64,000 bases of DNA, taken from Limibacter armeniacum. GTDB lineage: Bacteria > Bacteroidota > Bacteroidia > Cytophagales > Flammeovirgaceae. The notes below the pieces were generated by a model, which was not told where the DNA came from, did not search any database, and saw only the letters and a program-made list of their open reading frames with translations. The stretch covers positions 2,295,500 to 2,359,499 of the forward strand of contig NZ_JBAJNO010000008.1 in the NCBI RefSeq assembly GCF_036880985.1. The letters are read 5' to 3'. How positions within the stretch are numbered: position 1 is the stretch's first letter; each line of letters opens with the position of its first letter. Made by a program: the position numbers and the translations under genes. Below, in pieces: positions 33,137 through 41,289 of this stretch.

Positions 33137-34013
33137 GACCCATTTTATTATGTGTTGGCATTGAGATGCATTCATTGCAATTGTAAATATTAAAGCGATC
33201 CTCTTTAAGGAAGCCTATAAGGGTGATGTTGAATTCTACAGCAAGTTCTACTGCAAGGCTGGAAGGTGCACCAATAGCCGCTACAATGGAAATACCTGCC
33301 ATAGCGGCTTTTTGAATCAGTTCAAAACTTGCCCTGCCACTCAATAGTAAGATATGTCTATTCAGTGGAAGCAGGTTGCATTTCAGGGCAGTGCCAATTA
33401 GCTTATCCAAGGCATTGTGCCTGCCAACATCTTCCCGAATAAAAAGTGGTTTTCCGTCTAGTGTAAAAAGACCAGCGGCATGAATGCCACCCGTTTTTGA
33501 GAAACCACTTTGCGCAGCTTTCAGCTGTTTTGGCAGTTGATACAAAACATGAACGGGGATATTTAATTCAGGTCTTTTAGCTTGAAAAAATGGACTGATT
33601 GTTCGGATAGACTGGATGGAGCTTTTTCCACAAACGCCGCAGCTGGAGGTGGTATAGAAGTTCCGATCAGTTTGCATTAGGTTTGGTATAGCGTCTTCAC
33701 TTAGTTCGATGATGATAATATTCTCCTTTTGGAGTTGGCAGGCCATACCACCATGATAAATATCCTTTACTTCACTGTAGGAGGAAATAATTCCTTCAGT
33801 AAATAAGAAACCGGCAGCTAGCTCAGGGTCATTGCCCGGAGTACGCATCGTTACAGAAATGTTCTTTTGTTGCCGATTGGAAGAGGTGCCATAATGTACT
33901 CTTATTTCGAGTGGTTCTTCAACAGAAAGGATATCAGAAAAGTGTGTGCTTGATACTCCATTGTACCTATCGATTGTAATTTGTCTAGTGGAAGTGTTTT
34001 CTGGAGTATTCAT
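33117..34013 (-). CDS. fdhD: Formate dehydrogenase accessory sulphurtransferase FdhD
   Basis: FdhD delivers sulphur to the molybdenum cofactor of formate-dehydrogenase-like enzymes. 298 residues. Visible: MRTPGNDPELAAGFLFTEGI, the catalytic Cys pair in TTSSCGVCGKSSI, SKTGGIHAAGLF, REDVGRHNALDKLIG, and LSGRASFELIQKAAMAGI. The length and motif order are normal. It lies directly upstream of, and overlaps, the FdhF/YdeP-type enzyme, its obvious client. Confidence 0.96.
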   Translation of the reverse strand: MNTPENTSTRQITIDRYNGVSSTHFSDILSVEEPLEIRVHYGTSSNRQQKNISVTMRTPGNDPELAAGFLFTEGIISSYSEVKDIYHGGMACQLQKENIIIIELSEDAIPNLMQTDRNFYTTSSCGVCGKSSIQSIRTISPFFQAKRPELNIPVHVLYQLPKQLKAAQSGFSKTGGIHAAGLFTLDGKPLFIREDVGRHNALDKLIGTALKCNLLPLNRHILLLSGRASFELIQKAAMAGISIVAAIGAPSSLAVELAVEFNITLIGFLKEDRFNIYNCNECISMPTHNKMGHGKRRT

Positions 34014-34175
34014 TTTAAGTGGTTTTATGGGAGAGTTTGTTAACTAATTAACAAAATTCCATTTTAAAATGTGCTGTCATCAAAGTACTTATTCCACCAT
34101 GGTAACATCAGCTCTGTTAGAAATAGTATGGGTATTTATTGGTATCTTTATAGTATGAACTAACCATGACCAACT

Positions 34176-34583
34176 ATGAAAATCCTAAATGTCTTAGTCA
34201 TGATGTGGATCGTATTCACAGCATGTTCTTCCAAAGAAAAAACGGAATGCTACACTTCCTTAGATGGCAAAAATGATGTTGAGTTAAAGCTGGTTATTAG
34301 CGGAAACCATGTTGCTGGAGATATGGATTATCATCTTGAAGGCAAGGACCTGAACTCAGGTGTTGTTGACGGTGAGTTTTTGGGAGATACCTTAAAACTG
34401 ATTTACAGGTTTGAATCAGAAGGAGTGGAGTCTGAAAGGGAAATACTATTCTTGAAGCAAGAAGGCAAACTGGCAGAGGGTTATGGTCCAATGGAGCAGG
34501 AGGGTGGTAACATGGTATTTACAGATTGGGAGGCTGTTGAGTTTGGTAAGGGGATCATTCTGAAGAAAGAAGATTGCAAATAA
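34176..34583 (+). CDS. Hypothetical lipoprotein
   Basis: 135 residues with a lipoprotein signal (MKILNVLVMMWIVFTACSSK; Cys at 17). The mature part is acidic and beta-rich: LDGKNDVELKLVISGNHVAG, then DLNSGVVDGEFLGDTLKLIY, which resembles small calycin-like or lipocalin-like Bacteroidota lipoproteins that contain such GD/GxxxG turns. No specific role. Monocistronic, ending in a terminator. Confidence 0.78.
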   Translation: MKILNVLVMMWIVFTACSSKEKTECYTSLDGKNDVELKLVISGNHVAGDMDYHLEGKDLNSGVVDGEFLGDTLKLIYRFESEGVESEREILFLKQEGKLAEGYGPMEQEGGNMVFTDWEAVEFGKGIILKKEDCK

Positions 34584-34608
34584 TTCAAAAATGCTCCGCT
34601 ATTACTGT

Positions 34609-34642
34609 AAAACAGTCTAAATTATAGACTGTTTTTTTGTTT
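34609..34642 (+). terminator. Terminator after the lipoprotein gene
   Basis: AAAACAGTCTA (34609-34619) pairs with TAGACTGTTTT (34625-34635), followed by more T's on the plus strand. Confidence 0.88.
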
Positions 34643-34816
34643 TTATGGTATTCAGGTGTTGAATACTTGACTTATTTTGATTTGTTTTACATCCCGAAAA
34701 ATGCCCTTACCAAAACAAGTGTGTTTATCAGGACAAAATTAAAATTGTCCAAAAAAATGTGTTCACCTTTTGGGGTGACTTTTAGCTACATTAAATCACT
34801 ATAAATACCAAAACAG

Positions 34817-36064
34817 ATGATGGGGACTACGCTGGAAGCAATTAAGGCAAAATACGAGGAGGCAAAAGCTAAAAACCTGAACCTTGATATGCAAAGGGGA
34901 AAGCCAGGTAATGAACAACTGGATTTGGCGTTGCCAATGCTTGATCTTGTAACTTCTTCAGATTACAAAAATGAAGGAGATGTTGACCCTCGTAACTATG
35001 GTGGCTTGGATGGAACACCTGCCATGAAAGAACTTTTCAAGGAATTTTTGGAAGTATCATCAGTGGGTGAGGTAATTATTGGCGGTAACTCAAGCCTTAA
35101 CCTGATGCATGATACTGTCGCTCGTGCAATGTCTCATGGCGTTGTTGGAAGTGAGCAACCTTGGAACAAGCTTGAAAAAGTGAAATTCCTTTGCCCATCT
35201 CCTGGTTATGACCGTCACTTCTCTGTTTGTGAACACTTTGGTATCGAGATGGTACTGGTGGATATGACAGCGGAAGGTCCTGACTGCGACCAGATTGAAG
35301 CTTTGGTAGCCAATGATGCAAGCATCAAAGGTATTTGGGTAGTACCTAAATACGGCAACCCAACAGGTATTACTTGTTCTGATGAGGTAGTGAAACGCTT
35401 GGCAACAATGCCGGTAGCAGCGGGTGACTTCAGAATCTTCTGGGACAATGCATACGCAGTGCACCATTTGGAGGAAGAAGAAGATCAATTGGCTAATATT
35501 CTGGATGCTTGTAAGGCGGCAGGAAACGAAGACCGTGTATTTATCTACGGATCTACGTCAAAAATCTCATTTGCAGGAGCGGGTGTTGCTGCAATGGGTG
35601 GTAGCAAAGCCAACATGGACTGGATGAGAAAGCACCTTTCTATGGCGACAATTGGACCAGACAAACTGAACCAGCTTCGTCACCTTCGTTTCTTCAAGAA
35701 TATGGAAGGCGTAAAAGCGCATATGAAGAAGCATGCTGAAATCCTGAAGCCTAAGTTTGATACCGTAATTGAGGTACTGGAAAATGAGCTAGGTGGAAAA
35801 GGGTTGGCTAAATGGACAAAACCAAAGGGTGGCTATTTCATCAGCCTTGATACAAATGAAGGCTGTGCGAAAAGAGTAGTAGAATTGGCAAATGAGGCAG
35901 GTGTAAAACTGACTGGTGCTGGTGCTACTTACCCTTACAAGAAAGACCCTAAAGACTGCAACATCCGTTTGGCTCCTTCTTGTCCGTCTGTTGACGAGAT
36001 CAGACAGGCAATGGAAGTAGTTTGTCTTTGTGTGGCTATTGCAGATGCTGAGAAAAACGCATAA
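34817..36064 (+). CDS. Aspartate aminotransferase, subgroup Ic
   Basis: A 415-residue PLP enzyme. It matches the Ic (Aminotran_MocR) aspartate aminotransferases: LNLDMQRGKPGNEQLDLALP, NYGGLDGTPAMKELFKEFLE, FLCPSPGYDRHFSVCEHFGI, WVVPKYGNPTGITCSDEVVK (with the Asn that touches PLP), FWDNAYAVHHLEEEEDQLAN, and the PLP lysine in YGSTSKISFAGAGVAAMGG. C-terminal Arg in NIRLAPSCPSVDEI binds the substrate carboxylate. Interconverts aspartate and oxaloacetate with glutamate. Start: tandem ATGs at 34817 and 34820. Well-adapted codon use. Monocistronic, with a terminator. Confidence 0.93.
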   Translation: MMGTTLEAIKAKYEEAKAKNLNLDMQRGKPGNEQLDLALPMLDLVTSSDYKNEGDVDPRNYGGLDGTPAMKELFKEFLEVSSVGEVIIGGNSSLNLMHDTVARAMSHGVVGSEQPWNKLEKVKFLCPSPGYDRHFSVCEHFGIEMVLVDMTAEGPDCDQIEALVANDASIKGIWVVPKYGNPTGITCSDEVVKRLATMPVAAGDFRIFWDNAYAVHHLEEEEDQLANILDACKAAGNEDRVFIYGSTSKISFAGAGVAAMGGSKANMDWMRKHLSMATIGPDKLNQLRHLRFFKNMEGVKAHMKKHAEILKPKFDTVIEVLENELGGKGLAKWTKPKGGYFISLDTNEGCAKRVVELANEAGVKLTGAGATYPYKKDPKDCNIRLAPSCPSVDEIRQAMEVVCLCVAIADAEKNA

Positions 36065-36092
36065 GCATAATAGCTGTCATATATAATAGAAG

Positions 36093-36123
36093 AAGCCCTT
36101 CAACTTATTGAAGGGCTTTTTTA
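36093..36123 (+). terminator. Terminator after the aminotransferase
   Basis: AAGCCCTTCAA (36093-36103) and TTGAAGGGCTT (36108-36118) around CTTA, then T's. Confidence 0.92.
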
Positions 36124-36169
36124 TGCTATATTGTCATAGTGAGTTATTTATCATTTTAATATCATCTAA

Positions 36170-36769
36170 ATGGAAAAGGTGGAAAAACTGTTTCTGACTT
36201 TCATACTTGGAATGGAGTCAAGAAGTGCCATTTTTAATGAAGGGGAACAGCTGGAGAAAATTATCAGTCTTGATATTTTGAAAAGCTACAGGTTGCCTGA
36301 TGAGTTCAAGCAGCTTTATACTGTAAGAAACGGTTTGAAAAACTATCCTGAAGCGCAGCAGATAGACCCACCATTGGAAAACTTGGGATACTTTCTTTCG
36401 ATTGAATTTGCTGACAGTGTCTATCAAAAGCTTAAGTCTGAAGAAAAAATACCGAAGCACCTTTACCCAATCTTTGACTTTACAGGAAACGGGGATTACT
36501 TGTTGATTGCTTTGGATCAGCATCAGGATGATTACGGAATGGTCTATATGTATTCACCATCACAGCCTCAGTTGGCCTCTACCAATCATTTGGTAACTGC
36601 TTATGATAGCATAGAGTCAATGCTGGACACCTTGGAGGAGCTGATTGATAAGGAACTCAGCTTGTCTTACCTGATTACCGGATCGGTAGACGATTTCAGG
36701 GCTAAGATGCTTGCTGAAAGGGAAGTCTGCAAAAACAGGAACCCAAAGTCTAAGTATTGGCAATTATAG
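36170..36769 (+). CDS. SMI1/KNR4-like protein
   Basis: 199 residues, soluble. Features of the SUKH fold: LPDEFKQLYTVRNGLKNYPE near residue 42, IFDFTGNGDYLLIALDQHQ in the middle, MVYMYSPSQPQLA and SIESMLDTLEELIDK at the end. The sequence is host-like in base composition and has no toxin beside it, unlike the SMI1 gene at 27.4 kb. It could be an orphan immunity gene or a housekeeping SUKH regulator of cell-wall or stress processes. Ends with a terminator. Confidence 0.82.
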   Translation: MEKVEKLFLTFILGMESRSAIFNEGEQLEKIISLDILKSYRLPDEFKQLYTVRNGLKNYPEAQQIDPPLENLGYFLSIEFADSVYQKLKSEEKIPKHLYPIFDFTGNGDYLLIALDQHQDDYGMVYMYSPSQPQLASTNHLVTAYDSIESMLDTLEELIDKELSLSYLITGSVDDFRAKMLAEREVCKNRNPKSKYWQL

Positions 36770-36795
36770 GTTAAAAGAGTACTTGAATTACCGTG

Positions 36796-36834
36796 AAGGT
36801 TCTATTGGTAAATACTATCAGTAGAACCTTTTTT
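36796..36834 (+). terminator. Terminator after the SMI1-like gene
   Basis: AAGGTTCTA (36796-36804) pairs with TAGAACCTT (36822-36830); six T's on the plus strand. Confidence 0.82.
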
Positions 36835-37235
36835 GGTGGAGGATAAAGAAGGCGCTAACTAATATCCATTCATCTCGCACTAAAGTCCAATATTGTGTTT
36901 GATGTAAGTAATGGTTTCTTTTTTAATGTTTTCCTCATTAAGGAATAGGTTATCAGTTAATTATACAAAAATAGGGTAAAGTCAAGACAATGTTATTGAT
37001 GTGCGATTTGATTATTAATAATGGTAAATACACTTTTTAACGTCTATTATCAGGTAATACCTTATGTAAGGTCATGATTGCCCATAATTTATCTCAATAA
37101 TTATTTGAATAGTTTAAGGCGCAATTTGAAAAACGGCAATCCTGTAATAAAGTGAAGCATTTTAAAGAGCCATTCTTGACGGAGTGTTTTCACAACTTTT
37201 GGATTCCAATTATTTCCCTTAAACCTTACAATTAA
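36835..37235. other. Intergenic region upstream of the oxidoreductase-cupin operon
   Basis: 400 bp. A perfect 14-bp palindrome ACCTTATGTAAGGT lies at 37059-37072, about 165 bp before the first gene, and may be an operator. On the minus strand 37225-37101 is open and reads GNNWNPKVVKTLRQEWLFKM, then LHFITGLPFFKLRLKLFK and a stop, which looks like the end of a lost coding gene. Confidence 0.45.
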
Positions 37236-38282
37236 ATGGCACATTACAAGCCTCCCATTTACATCTACAATCATTGCACAAAGCACCTAGCCAGGACTGT
37301 ATTTTCTTCCGCTCACAAGTATGACATAGCTTCAGTATCGACTTCCTTGAGCCAACATATTCCTGAGGCTTGGAGATTTCCGATCATTGACTGCTACTCA
37401 GAAAATAGCGGAACAGGTGCTTATGATTTCAATGAAGTAACCTTTGTTTGGTGTGATTACTCCAAATCATCTACAGACCTGACAGTAGAGTTGTTTGGTA
37501 CATTTGACAAGCTGTATAAGGCTATTCCACTTAAAAGGGTTGAAAAATCAATGTACTACACAGTCTCCCTTAAGATCCCTAAAGGAGAAGTACACTACTA
37601 CAAGTTCAAAGTCAATGGACAAGTGGTATTGGATCCCATTAACCCTCAGCGACACACAGATGAAGGTGACAACGAATGGAGTCAATTTTTTACGGACATG
37701 TGTAACCACCTGCTGACTTTTGAAAAATGGGAAGCGGACTTGTTGCAGAAGATAACACAGCACATTCTGCCTTTCAGGACAACCAATGGCAAACGGTTTT
37801 TGGACTATTATTACCATGCACTGAGTAATAGTGGAAAGCGAACAGCATCTAGGTTGGACGAGACAGTTGGGGTTGTCAATTTCATTGATAAAGTGTTGAC
37901 AAGAGAAGAAACGTATCACTTGGTAGATTACCGTATCTGTCTGGAGGTAATTGATAGGCTTCTCCGCAAACGGAATCCGTTTATTGATCCAGTTGAGATG
38001 GGAAGTGAGATTTATGAAACACTGTACGATGAAATGATGTCAGGACAGTTTATCCCTGATTGGGACTACAGTAAGTTCAATAACCCTCAATACTTTATGG
38101 AACTGATCAGGCGCCACACTTTTACAGGAGCATTCTGTCACCCTCGATATGGAGGAAATATTGGAGCCGCTGGTTGGGAATATATCAGTGAGTCCAACAA
38201 GGATGCAGAAGGAAATACACTTTTTAATTGGAAACTGGCCATTGAACAGCCATTTGGAGAAAACCTTGAATACATCTCTTAA
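37236..38282 (+). CDS. Glycan-binding (AMPK/CBM48-like) module fused to gluconate 2-dehydrogenase subunit 3-like domain
   Basis: 348 residues and no signal peptide. Residues about 66-135 form an AMPK1_CBM/E-set-like module (TFVWCDYSKSSTDLTVELFG, YYTVSLKIPKGEVHYYKFKV, NGQVVLDPINPQ), a fold that binds glycogen or starch. Residues about 185-348 match subunit 3 of gluconate 2-dehydrogenase-type complexes: GKRFLDYYYHALSNSGKRTA, RKRNPFIDPVEMGSEIYETL, RRHTFTGAFCHPRYGGNIGA and AGWEYI. Subunit 3 proteins usually carry a Tat signal and no carbohydrate module; both differ here. First gene of a four-gene operon, 14 bp before its catalytic partner. It probably holds the GMC enzyme near its glycan or sugar substrate. 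Confidence 0.82.
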   Translation: MAHYKPPIYIYNHCTKHLARTVFSSAHKYDIASVSTSLSQHIPEAWRFPIIDCYSENSGTGAYDFNEVTFVWCDYSKSSTDLTVELFGTFDKLYKAIPLKRVEKSMYYTVSLKIPKGEVHYYKFKVNGQVVLDPINPQRHTDEGDNEWSQFFTDMCNHLLTFEKWEADLLQKITQHILPFRTTNGKRFLDYYYHALSNSGKRTASRLDETVGVVNFIDKVLTREETYHLVDYRICLEVIDRLLRKRNPFIDPVEMGSEIYETLYDEMMSGQFIPDWDYSKFNNPQYFMELIRRHTFTGAFCHPRYGGNIGAAGWEYISESNKDAEGNTLFNWKLAIEQPFGENLEYIS

Positions 38283-38296
38283 CACATAAAAGAATC

Positions 38297-40129
38297 ATGA
38301 ACCAAGAATTTGATATCATTATTATCGGCAGTGGTGCTGGTGGGGCTCCTATTGCTCAAGAAATGGTAAAGAAAGGGAAATCGGTGTTGATGTTGGAAAA
38401 AGGTCCCTTATTTCAGCCTCAGTATCTTTCTGACTCAGGCGTAAGTGACTTCAGAAGAGACGAATTGTATGCAACAGGACCTGAAAAGAAAATTACCTTG
38501 GATGTCTCCAATAAAGGGGAACCATATTATTCAAGCCACGTTGAGCCTGACCTAAACGATGAACCACATATCTACAGACACGGAGGAGCTGTGGAAGAAG
38601 ACAGAGCCACACTTGAAGGATATACTGCCCAAGTGGTAGGGGGTGGGACCCAGTTATATGGTGCCGTATCGCTTCGCTTTGCAGAAAATGATTTTAAACT
38701 GAAATCATATAACGAGAACAGAGGCTATAACCTGAATGGTGATCCAAATGGAGATGTAGACAGGGAGGTAAGAGATTGGCCAATCAGCTATCAGGATTTG
38801 GAGCCATATTATGCCAAGGCAGAAGAACTCATCGGTATCAATGGTACTTACGAGAAACAAGGGAAGCCATTTTCCTCAGGCAATAAGTATCAGACGCCAC
38901 TGGCTCCAAACCCTATCAGTCAGTTTGTCAAAAATGGGATGGAAGCCAAAGGAATGGATTGGTACAGAACTCCTTTAGCGGTTATTACGGAAGACCATCA
39001 GCCAAGTGGCAGAAAGGCAGGGTATGCCAAAACAGGCTATGTCAACAGGTATGGAGATCCAATGGGTTTTAAGTCCAATACATGGGTTGCGCTGTTAGCA
39101 CCAATAAAGGATGAGCCTAATTTTGATCTCAGGTGTAACTGTACTGTAACACTTTTGAAAAGTGAAAACAGGAAAATCAAGGAAGTCGTTTTTCTGGATG
39201 AGAGTGGTGAAACACAGACTGCCAAAGGTAAGGTTGTAGTGGTTGCATGTTCGGCAATAGAGAGCACAAGGTTGCTGATGCTGTCAGCGCAGCATGACAA
39301 AAATGGGTTTGGGAAAATCGTCACCCAAAGTGGAACGAATGACCTGTTAGGGAAATACTTTCTTACACACTGTTTTGGAGGAGCGGAGACGACTGTACCA
39401 GGAAAGTACGACAAGTCTATATCCTTGGATAGTGATTATGCAACGGACTTTGCTTCCTCAGAAAGCTTTATGAAGGAGAAAGGGCTTTGGGCTGGTGCGG
39501 CTATTTATAACAACACGTCCGATCAGGCACTTCCAATTTCATTGGCTCGTACACATGCCAGTCAGGATATTGATACTATCTGGAAAGGGTTTGTAAAGAA
39601 CTGGCCTGAGTCAGGAGAAACACCAGGAGTTGGAGAAGATCTTTCAAGATGGATTGGGAATAATTTCGGCACAAGGCTGTCAGTCAGCTTTATGGCCAAT
39701 CAGGTACCGCTAAAGGGAAATCGGATTGAGTTGCATCCAAACGTAAAGGATAAGTGGGGAAGACCTGTCGCATATATTATCAAGAAGTGGCATGAGCACG
39801 ACAGATACCTGATGGATACGGTTTCAAGTGTTTGCAAGGATATTCTGATTGCTGGTGGCGCTAATGCTGACCGTCTAGGATCAGGAGGTGTGTATCTGTC
39901 TGAAAACTCAAGGGCACGTATCGCCAACCACATATTGGGAGGTGCAAGGTTTGGAGACGACCGAAACGATTCTGTATTGGACAAAGACTGTAGGCTTTGG
40001 GATGCTGATAACCTCTTTGTAACAGATGGGTCTTTTATGCCTACTTCTGGTGGTGCAAACCCAACACTGACTATTCAGGCAAACGCTTACCGCATTGCGG
40101 ATATTTTAATCCAAAAATACTTGAACTGA
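38297..40129 (+). CDS. GMC-family oxidoreductase (gluconate 2-dehydrogenase large-subunit-like)
   Basis: 610 residues. FAD-binding N-terminus FDIIIIGSGAGGAPIAQEMV, the second FAD contact GYTAQVVGGGTQLYGAVSLR, a long middle substrate domain, and the C-terminal catalytic part NHILGGARFGDDRNDSVLDK, NLFVTDGSFMPTSGGANPTL, in which the His and Asn of GMC active sites can be placed. It most resembles the flavoprotein subunit of gluconate/2-keto-sugar or glucoside dehydrogenases. It oxidises a hydroxyl of a sugar and passes electrons on. Its stop overlaps the next start (TGATG). No signal peptide, so a cytoplasmic location is likely. Confidence 0.9.
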   Translation: MNQEFDIIIIGSGAGGAPIAQEMVKKGKSVLMLEKGPLFQPQYLSDSGVSDFRRDELYATGPEKKITLDVSNKGEPYYSSHVEPDLNDEPHIYRHGGAVEEDRATLEGYTAQVVGGGTQLYGAVSLRFAENDFKLKSYNENRGYNLNGDPNGDVDREVRDWPISYQDLEPYYAKAEELIGINGTYEKQGKPFSSGNKYQTPLAPNPISQFVKNGMEAKGMDWYRTPLAVITEDHQPSGRKAGYAKTGYVNRYGDPMGFKSNTWVALLAPIKDEPNFDLRCNCTVTLLKSENRKIKEVVFLDESGETQTAKGKVVVVACSAIESTRLLMLSAQHDKNGFGKIVTQSGTNDLLGKYFLTHCFGGAETTVPGKYDKSISLDSDYATDFASSESFMKEKGLWAGAAIYNNTSDQALPISLARTHASQDIDTIWKGFVKNWPESGETPGVGEDLSRWIGNNFGTRLSVSFMANQVPLKGNRIELHPNVKDKWGRPVAYIIKKWHEHDRYLMDTVSSVCKDILIAGGANADRLGSGGVYLSENSRARIANHILGGARFGDDRNDSVLDKDCRLWDADNLFVTDGSFMPTSGGANPTLTIQANAYRIADILIQKYLN

Positions 40130-41271
40130 TGAACCCTCAATTTGACGAAATATACACCTCACCTGAAAATCAGGTCTTCCATGTTGTGTTCTATCCTGAC
40201 AGGATTTACCACGCACGATACCTCAATGCTACTCGCAGTAAGCGATACCGCTATAATGTTACAGAAGTACGAGGCAAAGCGGACTTTATAGTAATGAAAG
40301 GACAGGTCTACCTAGATGGTAAGTTTTACTCAAACTTTATCAGGATAGAGTATAAGGCAAGCCGTCTGCTTGAAAAAGCAAGGGAGAGTAAAAGGTTCCT
40401 TGCTCAGTCAGTGATGGCATGGGTCAAGTTGCACCATAAGGATGGACAACAAGCAGAAGCGACAATAAAGTTACACTATTGCGAGTGGGTTAAATCTTAT
40501 CAGGTGGAGATTTGGGATAACTTGGAGCCTCCATTCAATAATCCTCACGACATCAAGGTACTTGACTTGGTCGGTTATCAGGGAGAGATCACGAAGGTAA
40601 AGCCCTTTACCAATTTGATTAAGGAGGTTAGTGATGTAGGCAAGGTTGAAATAGCGTTCCGTGAAAACAATATCAACTTCCCAATGGGATGGGCTATTAC
40701 GGATATGGATGCGCAATGGGACAATAACTTTGGAAGAGGTATTCAGGTGCCAAATACCCTTGATCCAAGTAATCAGCAGAATACGGTAGAAATGAAAAAT
40801 TACATGGTTGACTTCCAAAGGGCATATTTTCTGGAAGCAGAAAATGTTCAGCCAGTCCGCTACAGAAATGCGATGATGAATGATGACAATCCTGAAAGGT
40901 TTGACAACAACATTATAGAAATGAAGTGGATGTTGCAGCGAGAGCTGGGAGGTAATCTGGTATTTTTCCATGAGGTGACAATTCCGCCGCATACGGTAGA
41001 AGGTACCCACAGGCATATCGGAAGCGAGGAGCTTTATTATATCGTGGAAGGAGAAGGAGTTGCTTATATCGGTGAAGGTGATGACCCTAAGGTGGATGCT
41101 GCTTATGAAACAGTCAACACTTCCATTTATGGTTTGGAAAACAGGAACTGTAAGGAGGTACCTGTTAAGCCAGGTGCAGTGATCTATACCAAAAGTGGAG
41201 GTATTCATGGTATCAGAAATTTAAGTGATAAGCCACTCAAGTTTGTAGCTTTCCTTTATCACAGTGCTTAA
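40129..41271 (+). CDS. Large cupin-domain protein 1
   Basis: 380 residues. The C-terminal ~95 residues are a cupin: motif 1 EVTIPPHTVEGTHRHIGSEE (three potential metal ligands), LYYIVEGEG, and motif 2 PVKPGAVIYTKSGGIHGIRN. The N-terminal ~280 residues are beta-rich and unrecognised (FHVVFYPDRIYHARYLNATR, WVKLHHKDGQQAEATIKLHY, CEWVKSYQVEIWDN). Similar layout to the next gene suggests paralogues. It could be a metal-dependent isomerase or dioxygenase acting on the oxidised sugar, or a sugar-binding regulator. Translation is coupled to the GMC gene by a one-base overlap. Confidence 0.75.
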   Translation: MNPQFDEIYTSPENQVFHVVFYPDRIYHARYLNATRSKRYRYNVTEVRGKADFIVMKGQVYLDGKFYSNFIRIEYKASRLLEKARESKRFLAQSVMAWVKLHHKDGQQAEATIKLHYCEWVKSYQVEIWDNLEPPFNNPHDIKVLDLVGYQGEITKVKPFTNLIKEVSDVGKVEIAFRENNINFPMGWAITDMDAQWDNNFGRGIQVPNTLDPSNQQNTVEMKNYMVDFQRAYFLEAENVQPVRYRNAMMNDDNPERFDNNIIEMKWMLQRELGGNLVFFHEVTIPPHTVEGTHRHIGSEELYYIVEGEGVAYIGEGDDPKVDAAYETVNTSIYGLENRNCKEVPVKPGAVIYTKSGGIHGIRNLSDKPLKFVAFLYHSA

Positions 41272-41289
41272 CCTAAAAATAGAAAACCA

